DNA of 64,000 nt from Lachnospiraceae bacterium (GCA_910574885.1 CAJTDD010000006.1:154756-218755), one strand, 5' to 3'. Counted from the first letter of the stretch, positions 8,724-16,579 are shown. Translations and numbers: made by a program. Notes: generated by a model from the letters alone, not told the origin.

Positions 8724-10580
8724 ATGGCAGACAAAAAAAATATTAAGATACTTTTAGAAGAAAGAGATTCTCTGGCAGAACAGGAAAGAAAATTGTATTT
8801 GGATGCAGTTGAAAAAATCAATATGCGTTCTCGTGAGCTGCTCGATAATAATTTTGGCACAATGCTAGTTCAAAATATAGGGCGCGATTTGGCCGGCGAA
8901 GTAGTTAGGCGGTATTTTGATATGAGTGATTATTATATTACGGTAGATCAGCTGTACGATAGATTTTTGCATTTTTCCTATGATAATGATACGGATATTT
9001 TCCATACCGATGAGGGTATCCGAAAAGCTTATTATAACTACACTGATGGGATAAATTCCAGAACCCTTAAAAGCATTTCAGATACTTGCAGAGAAGCCCA
9101 AAAGCAACTGTTTACGATTGATAGGGCAAATGATCCTTTAGATTCAAAAGGGAAAAAAGCATATCGGAATTTAAAAACAACAGAAGATGGCAAAATTTTT
9201 GATGAACTTACAGGTAAAGAAGGAAAAAGCAGAACAATTATCAAGAACGGTAAAGAAGTCTCCGTCAGTGAACTGCAGGCAGACCATATCCAGGCAAGAG
9301 AGTCGGCATCATACAATGAGCAATTTATTAAAAAAGAAAAGGTGGAAGAAATTAGAAAGTTTTATAATTCAGAGGATAATATGCAGATGATACATGGTTC
9401 TGCGAATTCATCCAAAGGAGATGTCCGGGTTTGTGAAGTAAATGGAAAAGTGGAATATTTAAACGCAAAAAATATGAAGACTAGGCAGAAAAATGGAGAA
9501 AATGTCTTAGATATTACATATAAAGCAACACCCCAGCAGTTGGCTGAAGCTACAATTGCTCAATGGGAAAAAGAAACGCCCAGTGGGAATAAACTAAAAA
9601 AACTGCAGGAGGAAGGATATTTAGATGCGAATGGAAAAGTAAAAAAAGATGTAAAGGAAAAATTGGTAGAAAATATTAAAAACTCTCAGAATAAAGAAAG
9701 TTTAGTAATTTTAAAATCCGCTGATTATCAAAAGATATCAAAAAAAGCGGGGAAGGAGACGATATCGAGTGTCGGAAAAATTTTAGCAGGACAAATCGTT
9801 TATTATGTTATGCCGCCGATGATATTTGAAACACAGACTATCCTGAAACAAAAAGATATTACTCTGGATACATTTTTTAAAGAATTAAAAAAAGCGGGAA
9901 ATCGGGTCACAAAATATGTACAGAGTAAAATGAAAGAAATATTTAAGAATATAGCAGGTAATACATTTCATAAATTTATAAAGTCATTTTTTGATTGTAT
10001 CATAGAAATCGTGAAAGCTACGGCAAAACGTATTGTGAAGGTGATCAAAGATGTAACCTTATCTTTGATAAATTGTGTTAAAGTTTTGGCGCAGAAAGAG
10101 TCATCTGCAAGTCAAAAGGCAGATTCCATTACAAAAATTCTAGCGGCTACGGTTACAACCGTTGTTATGGAAATTTTGTTTGAATATTTAGAAACTCAAT
10201 TTCATTTACCTGACTTTCTTATGGAACCATTACAGATTATAGTGACGATATTGTCAACCAATATTATTATGTTAATGCTTAGTAAATTGGATTTATTTAA
10301 TACAAAATATGGTTTCTTAGTGTCGAATATAGAAAATATATTTGAAGAGGAAAATGAGCGGTTGCTTTCATCAAGGAATGAACTGTTACAGGAAGGCAGA
10401 CAAGTGTTTGACGAGCAAATACAAGAGATAGAGTCAGAAATAGCAAGTATAAAAAATTCGATAATTGAGTTAAACATGTATAAAGATGAAGCATTGCCTT
10501 ATTTAGATAAGATTAATGAAGTTTTTGATATGGGCATTGATTTTGAAGAAGAATGGATGAGTTATTTACAGGTTGTCTAA
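8724..10580 (+). CDS. Membrane-associated protein with HNH-like nuclease motif
   Basis: 618 residues, start ATG 8 bp after ACAGGAGCG. The N-terminal 130 residues are helical. At 183-233 the sequence reads SELQADHIQAR, then NSEDNMQMIHGSANSSKGD. The spacing of Asp187-His188, Asn215/219 and His224 fits an HNH endonuclease core. Residues about 345-370 and 470-525 hold three hydrophobic segments (ILAGQIVYYVMPPMIFET, TKILAATVTTVVMEILFEYL, FLMEPLQIIVTILSTNIIML), so the protein is probably anchored in the membrane. A coiled coil follows (about 540-600). A nuclease domain joined to membrane helices, in an AT-rich transferred operon beside a tRNA, is what one expects of a defence or toxin effector, but the function is inferred and untested. 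Confidence 0.7.
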   Translation: MADKKNIKILLEERDSLAEQERKLYLDAVEKINMRSRELLDNNFGTMLVQNIGRDLAGEVVRRYFDMSDYYITVDQLYDRFLHFSYDNDTDIFHTDEGIRKAYYNYTDGINSRTLKSISDTCREAQKQLFTIDRANDPLDSKGKKAYRNLKTTEDGKIFDELTGKEGKSRTIIKNGKEVSVSELQADHIQARESASYNEQFIKKEKVEEIRKFYNSEDNMQMIHGSANSSKGDVRVCEVNGKVEYLNAKNMKTRQKNGENVLDITYKATPQQLAEATIAQWEKETPSGNKLKKLQEEGYLDANGKVKKDVKEKLVENIKNSQNKESLVILKSADYQKISKKAGKETISSVGKILAGQIVYYVMPPMIFETQTILKQKDITLDTFFKELKKAGNRVTKYVQSKMKEIFKNIAGNTFHKFIKSFFDCIIEIVKATAKRIVKVIKDVTLSLINCVKVLAQKESSASQKADSITKILAATVTTVVMEILFEYLETQFHLPDFLMEPLQIIVTILSTNIIMLMLSKLDLFNTKYGFLVSNIENIFEEENERLLSSRNELLQEGRQVFDEQIQEIESEIASIKNSIIELNMYKDEALPYLDKINEVFDMGIDFEEEWMSYLQVV

Positions 10581-10641
10581 GACTTGGAAGATAAGATCAA
10601 TTTACTTTTTAATATTATTTTAGGATGGGGGTACATATTTT

Positions 10642-10716
10642 ATGATTTATGTTGTTGTCATTATCGTTATTATCTTGGTATGTCTTTTTTGCTCTTATTT
10701 AAATAGCAGGAAGTAA
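10642..10716 (+). CDS. 24-residue membrane peptide
   Basis: A short frame beginning MIYVVVIIVIILVCLFCSYL, preceded by AGGATGGGGG. Almost the whole peptide is one hydrophobic helix with a basic tail. Its start resembles that of the 89-residue protein at the head of the same module (MIYLIILVVAIFLYVF). It ends 4 bp before the DUF2085 gene. It could be a small subunit, a leader peptide or a type I toxin-like peptide; the sequence alone does not decide. Confidence 0.45.
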   Translation: MIYVVVIIVIILVCLFCSYLNSRK

Positions 10717-10720
10717 TATT

Positions 10721-11038
10721 ATGAGGTTAGTATTTCCAATTTGCAATAAAAAGCCAGAATGTGCGCCGAATATCATGGGGCATACCTTTTTACTTTGCTG
10801 GAGATGTTCTATGGTAATTGTAGGTATTATTGTTACTTTAATCGCTATACAATTGAAGCAAACTTTCATCCTGCAAAAGAATATAATTTGGGGAATTACT
10901 TTAATGTTTCCAATGATAATAGATGGTAATCTACAGTATTTAAAGGGAATTCCTAGCACTAATTTACGACGAGCAATGACCGGATTTCTATTTGGTGTAG
11001 GTGTTACAATTATCATTAATGTTATAATGCCAAAATGA
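10721..11038 (+). CDS. DUF2085 family membrane protein
   Basis: 105 residues with three hydrophobic segments. The family pattern is visible: an N-terminal metal-ligand-like FPICNKKPECAPNIMGHTF, then LLCWRCSMVIVG, the acidic IIDGNLQYL motif in the second half, and STNLRRAMTGFLFGVGV. DUF2085 proteins are small predicted membrane proteins of unknown function. Here the gene closes the AT-rich accessory module, next to the 24-residue peptide. The start ATG has only a weak upstream site (CAGGAAGTAATATT). Confidence 0.75.
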   Translation: MRLVFPICNKKPECAPNIMGHTFLLCWRCSMVIVGIIVTLIAIQLKQTFILQKNIIWGITLMFPMIIDGNLQYLKGIPSTNLRRAMTGFLFGVGVTIIINVIMPK

Positions 11039-11065
11039 TAATATTGCAAACGATAAGTTTCAAGA

Positions 11066-11085
11066 ATCTATACTTATAACGAAGG
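11066..11085 (+). repeat. 20-bp direct repeat, copy 1
   Basis: This 20-mer beginning ATCTATACTT is identical to 11619-11638, which lies inside the lipoprotein gene. The flanking bases differ at both ends. Confidence 0.9.
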
Positions 11086-11267
11086 TGAGTGCCGTCCTCC
11101 TTGCCACAGGGAGATAAAGGGAGGAGCTCCCAGTCCGGCTTGGTGGAGGCACAGCCATTTTATCAACCGATGATAGCGGTGTAAAGCCTTTATTGAAGTT
11201 ATTCCGTTTTCACACAATATTCTCCCCCGAATATACTATACCATTAGGAATTTAAAGGAGGATATGT
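11086..11267 (+). other. Leader region of the substrate-binding protein gene; possible structured RNA
   Basis: About 180 bp with no gene. GTGCC at 11089-11093 can pair with GGCAC at 11148-11152, enclosing a GC-rich segment with an inner GGGAG/CTCCC pairing. A leader-like structure before a nutrient transporter gene suggests regulation, but I could not match it to the TPP, guanidine, SAM, cobalamin or other consensus sequences I know. The ribosome site AAAGGAGGA precedes the ATG at 11268. Confidence 0.3.
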
Positions 11268-11618
11268 ATGAAAAAGCGTTTACTTGCTGCCACTCTTGTG
11301 ATTGCCTTGTCATTCACAACCCTGTTGGCGTGCTCATCCAAAGAAAATGACACGGAAACTACCGCACCGAAAAAAGAAACGACAGAGACGTCAGATGATA
11401 CTAAAAAGGAGGAAACACTTCCAGAATCGACGAAAGTCATCTTAAATGAAGTAGCCCACTCCATCTTCTATGCTCCGATGTATGTCGCAATCGAAGAAGG
11501 ATACTTTGAAGACGAGGGCATTGAGCTCGAATTGATTACTGGTTTTGGCGCAGACAAAACAATGACCGCTGTAATCTCCGGAAGCGCCGATATTGGTTTC
11601 ATGGGTTCAGAAGCTTCC

Positions 11619-11638
11619 ATCTATACTTATAACGAAGG
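11619..11638 (+). repeat. 20-bp direct repeat, copy 2 (inside the lipoprotein gene)
   Basis: Identical to 11066-11085. It encodes part of the SIYTYNEG stretch, so this copy is the native coding sequence and the leader copy is the likely derivative. Confidence 0.9.
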
Positions 11639-11767
11639 CGCCAACGATTATGTGGTAAACTTCGCACAACTGACCCAGCGCGCCGGGAACTTCCTGGTAG
11701 CACGGGAAGAAATGCCCGATTTTACTTGGGACGCACTCAAAGGGACGAATGTTCTTGGCGGAAGAAA

Positions 11768-11772
11768 AGGTG
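11768..11772. other. attL core (AGGTG) of the first integrative element
   Basis: AGGTG here and at 22406-22410 are the only bases shared by the two junctions. Joining the outer flanks across one copy restores a continuous lipoprotein frame (GGRKG-GMPEM). A short core fits a large serine recombinase. Confidence 0.85.
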
Positions 11773-11898
11773 TACGCCACTATATAATGTAAATTTAGAA
11801 TCTATTGTAATTATATGTAACTGGATTGACAGGCTGACAGCCGCAAAAGCCGCTGTTTAAGCCAATAGACAAGCATAATGTACACATTTTATCTGAAA

Positions 11899-11926
11899 GG
11901 CGTTCCTTAACGGGAACGTCTTTCTT
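11899..11926 (+). terminator. Hairpin with T-rich tail near the left end of the element
   Basis: GGCGTTCC at 11899-11906 pairs with GGAACGTC at 11913-11920, then TTTCTT. It would stop transcription entering from the broken lipoprotein gene. Confidence 0.6.
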
Positions 11927-11976
11927 ACCGCTAAAAAGGGGGGATTCATACGAATAGAAACTTTTTTAAACAATAT

Positions 11977-13734
11977 ATGGCAACTCAGCCCACATCATCG
12001 GAACAAAAATATATTTTTCTGGTAGACAATCCAGAACTGGCTTTTAGTATTATTGCAGCAGGATATCAAAGTACCGCCCTGCTGTCCGATAACGATGGTT
12101 ATTTCAGTATAGATTCCTTACAAGAATATATGACCGCCATCGCATTTCAAGGACTCCACAGAAGCGATTACTGCTATATCCCGGCATGTTCCACCAAAAA
12201 GGCAAATGATTGTCTGGAATGTTATTTGAAACAAGAATTTCTGCCATTTCGCTCCGGTTGGATATTATTTAAAGACAAAGAATATTTAGAAAAATTAGAA
12301 AATCAACACGAATTAAAAGCAATACTCTCCCACTTCATAAGCCGCTTTGAAAATAACCCAGAAAAGCAGCCAGACTTGAATCGTTTTTATAAATTCAATG
12401 AAAATGGGAAAAGAATCGGCGTACTGGATATGGAAATTGTGGACTACCTCATACAAACCGTACCATTTTTTATTATCGGCGGCACACCCTATATTTACGA
12501 ACAAGGCGTATATAACGAGGACAAAAACGGTCTTGTACTGAAATCTAAAATACAAAAACTTCTTTATCGGGACAGTATAAAAAACACCCTGATACAAGGT
12601 ATCTACAATCTTTTAATCAGCCAACCAGATATTCAAAAAAATTTTTCAGATTTAAACAACCAACCTGCCCATTGGGTTAATTTCAAAAACGGTTATTTCG
12701 ATGTCCAGAATTGGGAACTGATTCCCCACGATACCAAATACCTGATAATTAATCAGATACCATTCTCTTTTTACCCTGATAAGGCAAACGAATCGGAAAA
12801 CAACGGAATATGTACCCAAAAATTTCTTAATATGTCCCTGCCAGATAAAAAAGAGCAGCAGACCTTCATGCAGTATCTCGGATACTGTATGACCACAGAT
12901 ACACGTTTTCAAAAGTTCCTGATGATTAAAGGCAAAGGCGGTACAGGCAAATCCGTTGCTATTTCCCTAATCCAGCATATTGTTGGGACAGAAAATTACT
13001 CCTGTATTTCTCTGCAAGACCTGAACAAAAGATTTTATGCCACCGGATTATTTGGCAAACAATTAAACGCCTGTGCTGATATTCCCTGTGCCGCCATGCA
13101 GAGTGTCGATATCATCAAAAAAGCTGTTGGTGAAGATACTCTATTATATGAGAAAAAAGGACAAGACCCTACGCAGTTTCACAGTTATGCAAAACTGTTA
13201 TTTTCGGCAAATGAAATGCCTTTAAATCTGGACGATAAAACAAACGCCTATTATCGTCGGCTTCTGGTGCTTGATATGAGCCGAACGATTCCAGAAAAAG
13301 ACAAAGATATCCATCTGAAAGAAAAACTAAAAGCGGAGTCCGATTATATTATTGTTCAAGCCATGACAGCCCTAAAACAACTGTATATAAATAATTGCTT
13401 TACAGAAAGCAGGCACAGTCAGGAATGTATCGAGGAACTATACCGAAATGCAGACAGCATTAAAGCCTTTTTGGACGAAAAAATATATCCATGCGACGGT
13501 TCTAAAATCAAACGCAGCGATATGTATCGACATTATACAGAGTATTGTAATGAAAACGACCGTCAGGCACATGGGAAATCTTCATTTAACCGTATCATGA
13601 ATGAAAAAGGATATTTCATTAAGAGAAACAACCAAGGCTTCTATTTTGCAAATCTTTCTTTTAAGGATGAGGGATTTGTAGTTATAAATGAAAATGATAT
13701 AGAAACAATACCGTTTGAACAAATAGAACTATAA
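11977..13734 (+). CDS. D5/P4-type primase-helicase for element replication
   Basis: 585 residues. The C-terminal half is a superfamily 3 helicase of the phage/plasmid primase type: Walker A GKGGTGKS at 319-326, an acidic Walker B-like NACADIPC, and the sensor-like AKLLFSANEMP. The conserved FLNMSLPDKKEQQTFMQYLG precedes the ATPase core and a winged-helix-like tail follows. Such proteins unwind and prime an origin, giving the excised element a replication phase. The start is uncertain. The strong site AAGGGGGG at 11935-11942 lies 35 bp before this ATG, the frame is open back to 11935, and no ATG/GTG/TTG sits at the right distance. A non-standard start (for example ATT at 11944) or weak initiation is possible. 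Confidence 0.85.
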   Translation: MATQPTSSEQKYIFLVDNPELAFSIIAAGYQSTALLSDNDGYFSIDSLQEYMTAIAFQGLHRSDYCYIPACSTKKANDCLECYLKQEFLPFRSGWILFKDKEYLEKLENQHELKAILSHFISRFENNPEKQPDLNRFYKFNENGKRIGVLDMEIVDYLIQTVPFFIIGGTPYIYEQGVYNEDKNGLVLKSKIQKLLYRDSIKNTLIQGIYNLLISQPDIQKNFSDLNNQPAHWVNFKNGYFDVQNWELIPHDTKYLIINQIPFSFYPDKANESENNGICTQKFLNMSLPDKKEQQTFMQYLGYCMTTDTRFQKFLMIKGKGGTGKSVAISLIQHIVGTENYSCISLQDLNKRFYATGLFGKQLNACADIPCAAMQSVDIIKKAVGEDTLLYEKKGQDPTQFHSYAKLLFSANEMPLNLDDKTNAYYRRLLVLDMSRTIPEKDKDIHLKEKLKAESDYIIVQAMTALKQLYINNCFTESRHSQECIEELYRNADSIKAFLDEKIYPCDGSKIKRSDMYRHYTEYCNENDRQAHGKSSFNRIMNEKGYFIKRNNQGFYFANLSFKDEGFVVINENDIETIPFEQIEL

Positions 13735-13906
13735 AAAATGATATAAAAATTACTATCAATGACAAAATATGTGACAAAAAATAGCAGCCTTAATCCTCTC
13801 CATGATTGGAAAGTGACAAAAATGATAAAACAATATTTGCTTTAAAAAAAGAATCTTTAAACAAAACCTTATAAATGTAAAAAACACTTTTGTCACATTA
13901 TCATTC
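13735..13906. other. Putative replication origin with GTGACAAAA iterons
   Basis: Directly after the helicase gene the AT-rich spacer has GTGACAAAA-type repeats at about 13755-13762 (ATGACAAAA), 13768-13778 and 13812-13821. An inverted copy (TTTTGTCACATTATCATT) lies at 13889-13906. Iterons beside an SF3 helicase gene are a common origin layout; the function here is inferred. Confidence 0.4.
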
Positions 13907-13935
13907 TTGCGATAAACTTATTCAAAGGGTATAAT
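13907..13935 (+). promoter_or_regulatory. Promoter of the acetyltransferase gene
   Basis: TTGCGA at 13907-13912 and TATAAT at 13930-13935 are separated by 17 bp. The ribosome site GGAGG lies at 13960-13964. Confidence 0.75.
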
Positions 13936-13971
13936 ACTTCTTAACAAAATTACGATTTCGGAGGAATCAAA

Positions 13972-14406
13972 ATGGTACTAAAAGCAGGAAAAAAAGAGAT
14001 AAGTATAATCACAAATTTAGCAATCTTAATGTGGAATAATCATTCCTTCCATGAATTATTTAATGAATTTTCAGAAGTTCTTTCTAAAGGCAACGCTCAA
14101 TTTTTCTTAAAATATGAAAATGGCACTCCAATCGGTTTTGCACAGTGCCAGTTACGATATGACTATGTAGAAGGAACTAAAACTACTCCTGTCGGTTATT
14201 TAGAGGGGATTTATGTGAAAGAAAACTACCGAAATAAAGGATATGCCAAAGAATTACTGGCAGCATGCGAGGCATGGGCAAAAGATAATGGATGTCAAGA
14301 ATTTGCCAGTGATTGCGAAATAAATAACATAAATAGTATCCAATTTCATAAAGCTATGAATTTTACAGAAGCAAACAAAATTATCTGTTTTACTAAAAAT
14401 CTATAA
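13972..14406 (+). CDS. AAC(6')-I-like aminoglycoside 6'-N-acetyltransferase (GNAT fold)
   Basis: 144 residues, the usual size of the AAC(6')-Ic/Ig/Ih branch. Motifs in order: the N-terminal substrate region with MWNNHSFHELFNEFSEVL; PIGFAQCQLRYDYVEGT; the strand VGYLEGIYVKENYRNKGYAK, containing the acetyl-CoA-binding R/Q-x-x-G-x-A-like turn; and FASDCEINNINSIQFHKAMNF. These closely follow the LRYDYVxG and LEGIYV phrases of known AAC(6')-I enzymes, which acetylate amikacin, kanamycin and tobramycin. It has its own promoter and terminator and is the clear cargo gene of the element. Substrate range cannot be told from sequence; a different GNAT activity is less likely. Confidence 0.75.
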   Translation: MVLKAGKKEISIITNLAILMWNNHSFHELFNEFSEVLSKGNAQFFLKYENGTPIGFAQCQLRYDYVEGTKTTPVGYLEGIYVKENYRNKGYAKELLAACEAWAKDNGCQEFASDCEINNINSIQFHKAMNFTEANKIICFTKNL

Positions 14407-14452
14407 CTTTTACATTCTTTCTAAATATCAAAATTCAATAAAATTTATTTTG

Positions 14453-14479
14453 AGTCGTGAAAAATCACGGCTTTTTTTG
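14453..14479 (+). terminator. Terminator of the acetyltransferase gene
   Basis: AGTCGTGA at 14453-14460 pairs with TCACGGCT at 14465-14472 (one G:T), followed by a T run. Confidence 0.8.
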
Positions 14480-14554
14480 TCCTTTTCCCGCACATTTCCA
14501 AAAGGTCAGAATCTTGCAATGCAGCTTTTTCCCCAATTTCAGAATTATACCCAC

Positions 14555-14622
14555 CGAGAGAAAAAGCGGACTCACTCCGCTTTTTTCTCCGCAAAAAGCA
14601 CGTTCGCTCTCCGAGGGTGCTT
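14555..14622. other. Paired hairpins upstream of the relaxase gene; candidate oriT
   Basis: A long hairpin (CGAGAGAAAAAGCGGA at 14555-14570 with its near-complement at 14576-14591) is followed by a smaller one (AAGCAC at 14596-14601 with GTGCTT at 14617-14622). The relaxase gene starts 40 bp later. MobV transfer origins usually lie just upstream of the relaxase, so this is the best oriT candidate, but the RSA consensus known from pMV158 is not evident. The first hairpin could simply be a terminator. Confidence 0.4.
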
Positions 14623-14661
14623 CGCTTAAAATCATTCATATTTGAAGAAAGGAAAAATTTT

Positions 14662-15972
14662 ATGGGAATCGCAAAAGAAATATGCAGAATAGAAAAACTA
14701 AAATCGGTCGGCGCTTTAGGCGGCGCATACCAACATAATTTGCGCTTAAAAGATATTACAAACGCAGACGAAACAAAAACCTCTTACAATATAGAATTAA
14801 CCGGACGATTGCCCCAAAAGTCTTATGTAGACTGCTTTCAAGATATGATTCATTCTTCTCCATGGTACGAGAATGGGAATCATAAAATTGCAAAAAATGC
14901 CGTCTATGCAGTAGAATTTATGCTGACTTTCGGCGGCGAAGCCAAAGGGAAAATAGACATTGATTCATGGTGTTATAACAATATAAAATGGCTGTCCGCA
15001 CACTTTGGCGGCCCACAAAATATAATATCCGCCATCCTGCATATGGACGAACGCACACCGCACATTCATGCCATCGTTATACCATTAGACGAGAAAGGAA
15101 AGCTAAATTACACCAAATATTTAGGCGGCTCTAAGTATCGGTTATCTGAACTACAAGACAGCTACCACGAAGAAGTCGGTCAGTTCCACAATCTCGACCG
15201 AGGAATGAAAGGAAGTAAGGCACGACACCAAGATATAGATAACTTTTATTCTATGATAAACGAAGCCGCTTCTCCTGTCAAACTTCCTGAACCGGAACAA
15301 AAAACAGGTCTATTTAAAAAAGGTGAGACTGCTGTAGAATATCAGGAAAGAATCACCCCAATCATCCAACATGCCCATTCTGTATCCGTTGCCAAAGAAG
15401 CAGAAAATATCTTACTGAAAAAAAGAATTGCAGATATAGAACACCTACAAGAAGGCGTCGTTCCGATAGATTTGTATAATGAGACACTTTCAGAACTTCA
15501 AAATACAAAAAATCAACTGGATACACAAAAAAGAGAAACTTTATTTTGTCAAAACTGGGCAATGGAAACACAACAAAAATATGATGATTTAGACCGTACA
15601 CTCCCCGAAAAAATTTCTTCTGCAATAACAAAGGCTACCTGTACACTTCATTCAATCATAAATGAGCAAAAATCAAAATATCAAAAATTAAAACAAGATT
15701 TTGATAAACTTATGAAGGATTATACTTCACTGAAAACAAAATATTCAGATATACAGAAAAAATCTGAACATATTCAAGAATTAGAACATGACAGGGAGTT
15801 AATGTATGCCGTTATGGATAATAACGGAATTTCCCATATCTACGATAAGCACAAAAGAAATATGAAAGACGGCTTCATAATGAGCGCCCGGTTAGAAATT
15901 GCAAAATACAAGAGCCGTCACCAACCCCACAGCCAACACGCCAGAACCACCCACCGAACACAAGCCAGATAA
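14662..15972 (+). CDS. MobV/Pre family relaxase
   Basis: 436 residues. The start ATG at 14662 (MGIAKEICRIEK) follows GAAGAAAGGA; an upstream in-frame ATG lacks a site. The three-His relaxase motif HMDERTPHIHA sits at 127-137 (His127, His134, His136), the signature of MobV/Pre enzymes that nick oriT and pilot the strand in mobilization. The N-terminal part carries AYQHNLRLKDITNAD, and the C-terminal half is a long coiled coil (about 260-400). The gene is followed by a two-way terminator. With no mating-pair genes in the element, transfer would need a helper conjugation system. Confidence 0.9.
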   Translation: MGIAKEICRIEKLKSVGALGGAYQHNLRLKDITNADETKTSYNIELTGRLPQKSYVDCFQDMIHSSPWYENGNHKIAKNAVYAVEFMLTFGGEAKGKIDIDSWCYNNIKWLSAHFGGPQNIISAILHMDERTPHIHAIVIPLDEKGKLNYTKYLGGSKYRLSELQDSYHEEVGQFHNLDRGMKGSKARHQDIDNFYSMINEAASPVKLPEPEQKTGLFKKGETAVEYQERITPIIQHAHSVSVAKEAENILLKKRIADIEHLQEGVVPIDLYNETLSELQNTKNQLDTQKRETLFCQNWAMETQQKYDDLDRTLPEKISSAITKATCTLHSIINEQKSKYQKLKQDFDKLMKDYTSLKTKYSDIQKKSEHIQELEHDRELMYAVMDNNGISHIYDKHKRNMKDGFIMSARLEIAKYKSRHQPHSQHARTTHRTQAR

Positions 15973-15976
15973 AACA

Positions 15977-16010
15977 ACGGCTAATCGGACATTCAACTTC
16001 GATTAGCCGT
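15977..16010. terminator. Bidirectional terminator between relaxase and XRE gene
   Basis: ACGGCTAATCG at 15977-15987 pairs with CGATTAGCCGT at 16000-16010. It separates two convergent genes. Confidence 0.8.
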
Positions 16011-16012
16011 AA

Positions 16013-16222
16013 TCATTCCCTCTTGAACTCTACAACATCCGTGATATCGCAATCCAACATCATGCAGATATCATGTAATGTATTTAAGGTAATACTTCTA
16101 TTCTTACGCAATGCGTCCAGTGTACCGGTACTGAACCCATACTCCTTAATCAGTATATATTGACTGATATTCTTTTTCTTTAACGTCTCCCACAACGGCT
16201 CATAGCTGATAATAACAATCAC
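16013..16222 (-). CDS. Small XRE-type (Cro/CI) regulator, copy A
   Basis: 69 residues, GTG start at 16222 after GTGGGGAA. A single helix-turn-helix domain: YEPLWETLKKKNISQYILIK, GFSTGTLDALRKNRSITLNT, LHDICMMLDCDITDVVEF. It is paralogous to the next gene: they share YEPLW, GFSTGTLD, LRKN-SIT and MLDC. Two close paralogues in a row suggest a Cro/CI-like pair or a recent duplication. The palindromic site at 16276-16293 lies in front of it, so autoregulation is likely. Confidence 0.85.
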   Translation of the reverse strand: MIVIISYEPLWETLKKKNISQYILIKEYGFSTGTLDALRKNRSITLNTLHDICMMLDCDITDVVEFKRE

Positions 16223-16275
16223 TTCCCCACATCACTCTATACTATCTATTATAGGGAAGTCAGATTTTATATACA

Positions 16276-16293
16276 TTGCCGAACATCCGGCTA
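16276..16293. promoter_or_regulatory. Operator site TTGCCGAACATCCGGCTA before XRE copy A
   Basis: This 18-mer matches, at most positions, the palindrome centred on 16595 in front of XRE copy B. It lies 54 bp upstream of the copy A start. Confidence 0.6.
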
Positions 16294-16298
16294 GAAAA

Positions 16299-16541
16299 TC
16301 ATTCTGACTTATCTCCGTTCTCTCCAGACGGACAGGACTTTATAATTTCTACGATATCCCACATCTCACAATCAAGCATATTGCAAAGATTTTCAAGGGT
16401 GTGCATAGTGATACTATTATTTTTCCTTAAACTATCCAACGTTCCTGTACTAAAACCATAATGATTTACCAAATCATACTGTGTAATGCCCTTCTTCTTT
16501 AATGTTGCCCACAATGGTTCATAACTAATAATATCACTCAC
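16299..16541 (-). CDS. Small XRE-type (Cro/CI) regulator, copy B
   Basis: 80 residues, GTG start at 16541 after AGGAAAGAG. A single helix-turn-helix domain (YEPLWATLKKKGITQYDLVN, GFSTGTLDSLRKNNSIT, LENLCNMLDCEMWDIVE) with an extra Ser/Gly/Glu tail absent from copy A. It is divergent from the membrane-protein gene at 16674, and the shared spacer carries a perfect palindrome inside a promoter. It probably represses itself and the divergent gene, and perhaps controls the element's lifestyle. Confidence 0.85.
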   Translation of the reverse strand: MSDIISYEPLWATLKKKGITQYDLVNHYGFSTGTLDSLRKNNSITMHTLENLCNMLDCEMWDIVEIIKSCPSGENGDKSE

Positions 16542-16579
16542 CTCTTTCCTGCAAACTCATTATATAAAACATTTAATAG

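Larger units (their letters stand above)
11268..11792 (+). pseudogene. SsuA/THI5-type ABC transporter substrate-binding lipoprotein, 5' fragment
   Basis: A lipoprotein signal peptide (MKKRLLAATLVIALSF, lipobox LLAC with Cys22) is followed by a Thr/Glu-rich linker. The start of a periplasmic-binding fold comes next (KVILNEVAHSIFYAPMYVAI, EEGYFEDEGIELELITG, SADIGFMGSEASIY), typical of the NMT1/THI5/SsuA family, which binds small organic nutrients for ABC import. The native frame is lost after GGRKG at about 11771, where the mobile element starts; the extra VRHYIM and stop are element-derived. The frame resumes at 22407 as GGMPEMVFEYILKQNG, so the gene is split by the insertion. The permease and ATPase partners are not in the window. 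Confidence 0.9.

Noticed and set aside
7275..11085. Island inserted at the tRNA-Ala 3' end
   Set aside because: No copy of the tRNA 3' end was found at the right side of the AT-rich module and there is no integrase in it, so tRNA-site integration is not supported.
11086..11267. TPP, guanidine, SAM, cobalamin or FMN riboswitch
   Set aside because: The consensus boxes of these classes are not present; only general pairing potential is seen.
11066..11638. 20-bp repeat as att sites of the 10.6-kb element
   Set aside because: The borders of that element are fixed by the AGGTG cores that restore the lipoprotein frame; both 20-bp copies lie outside it on one side.
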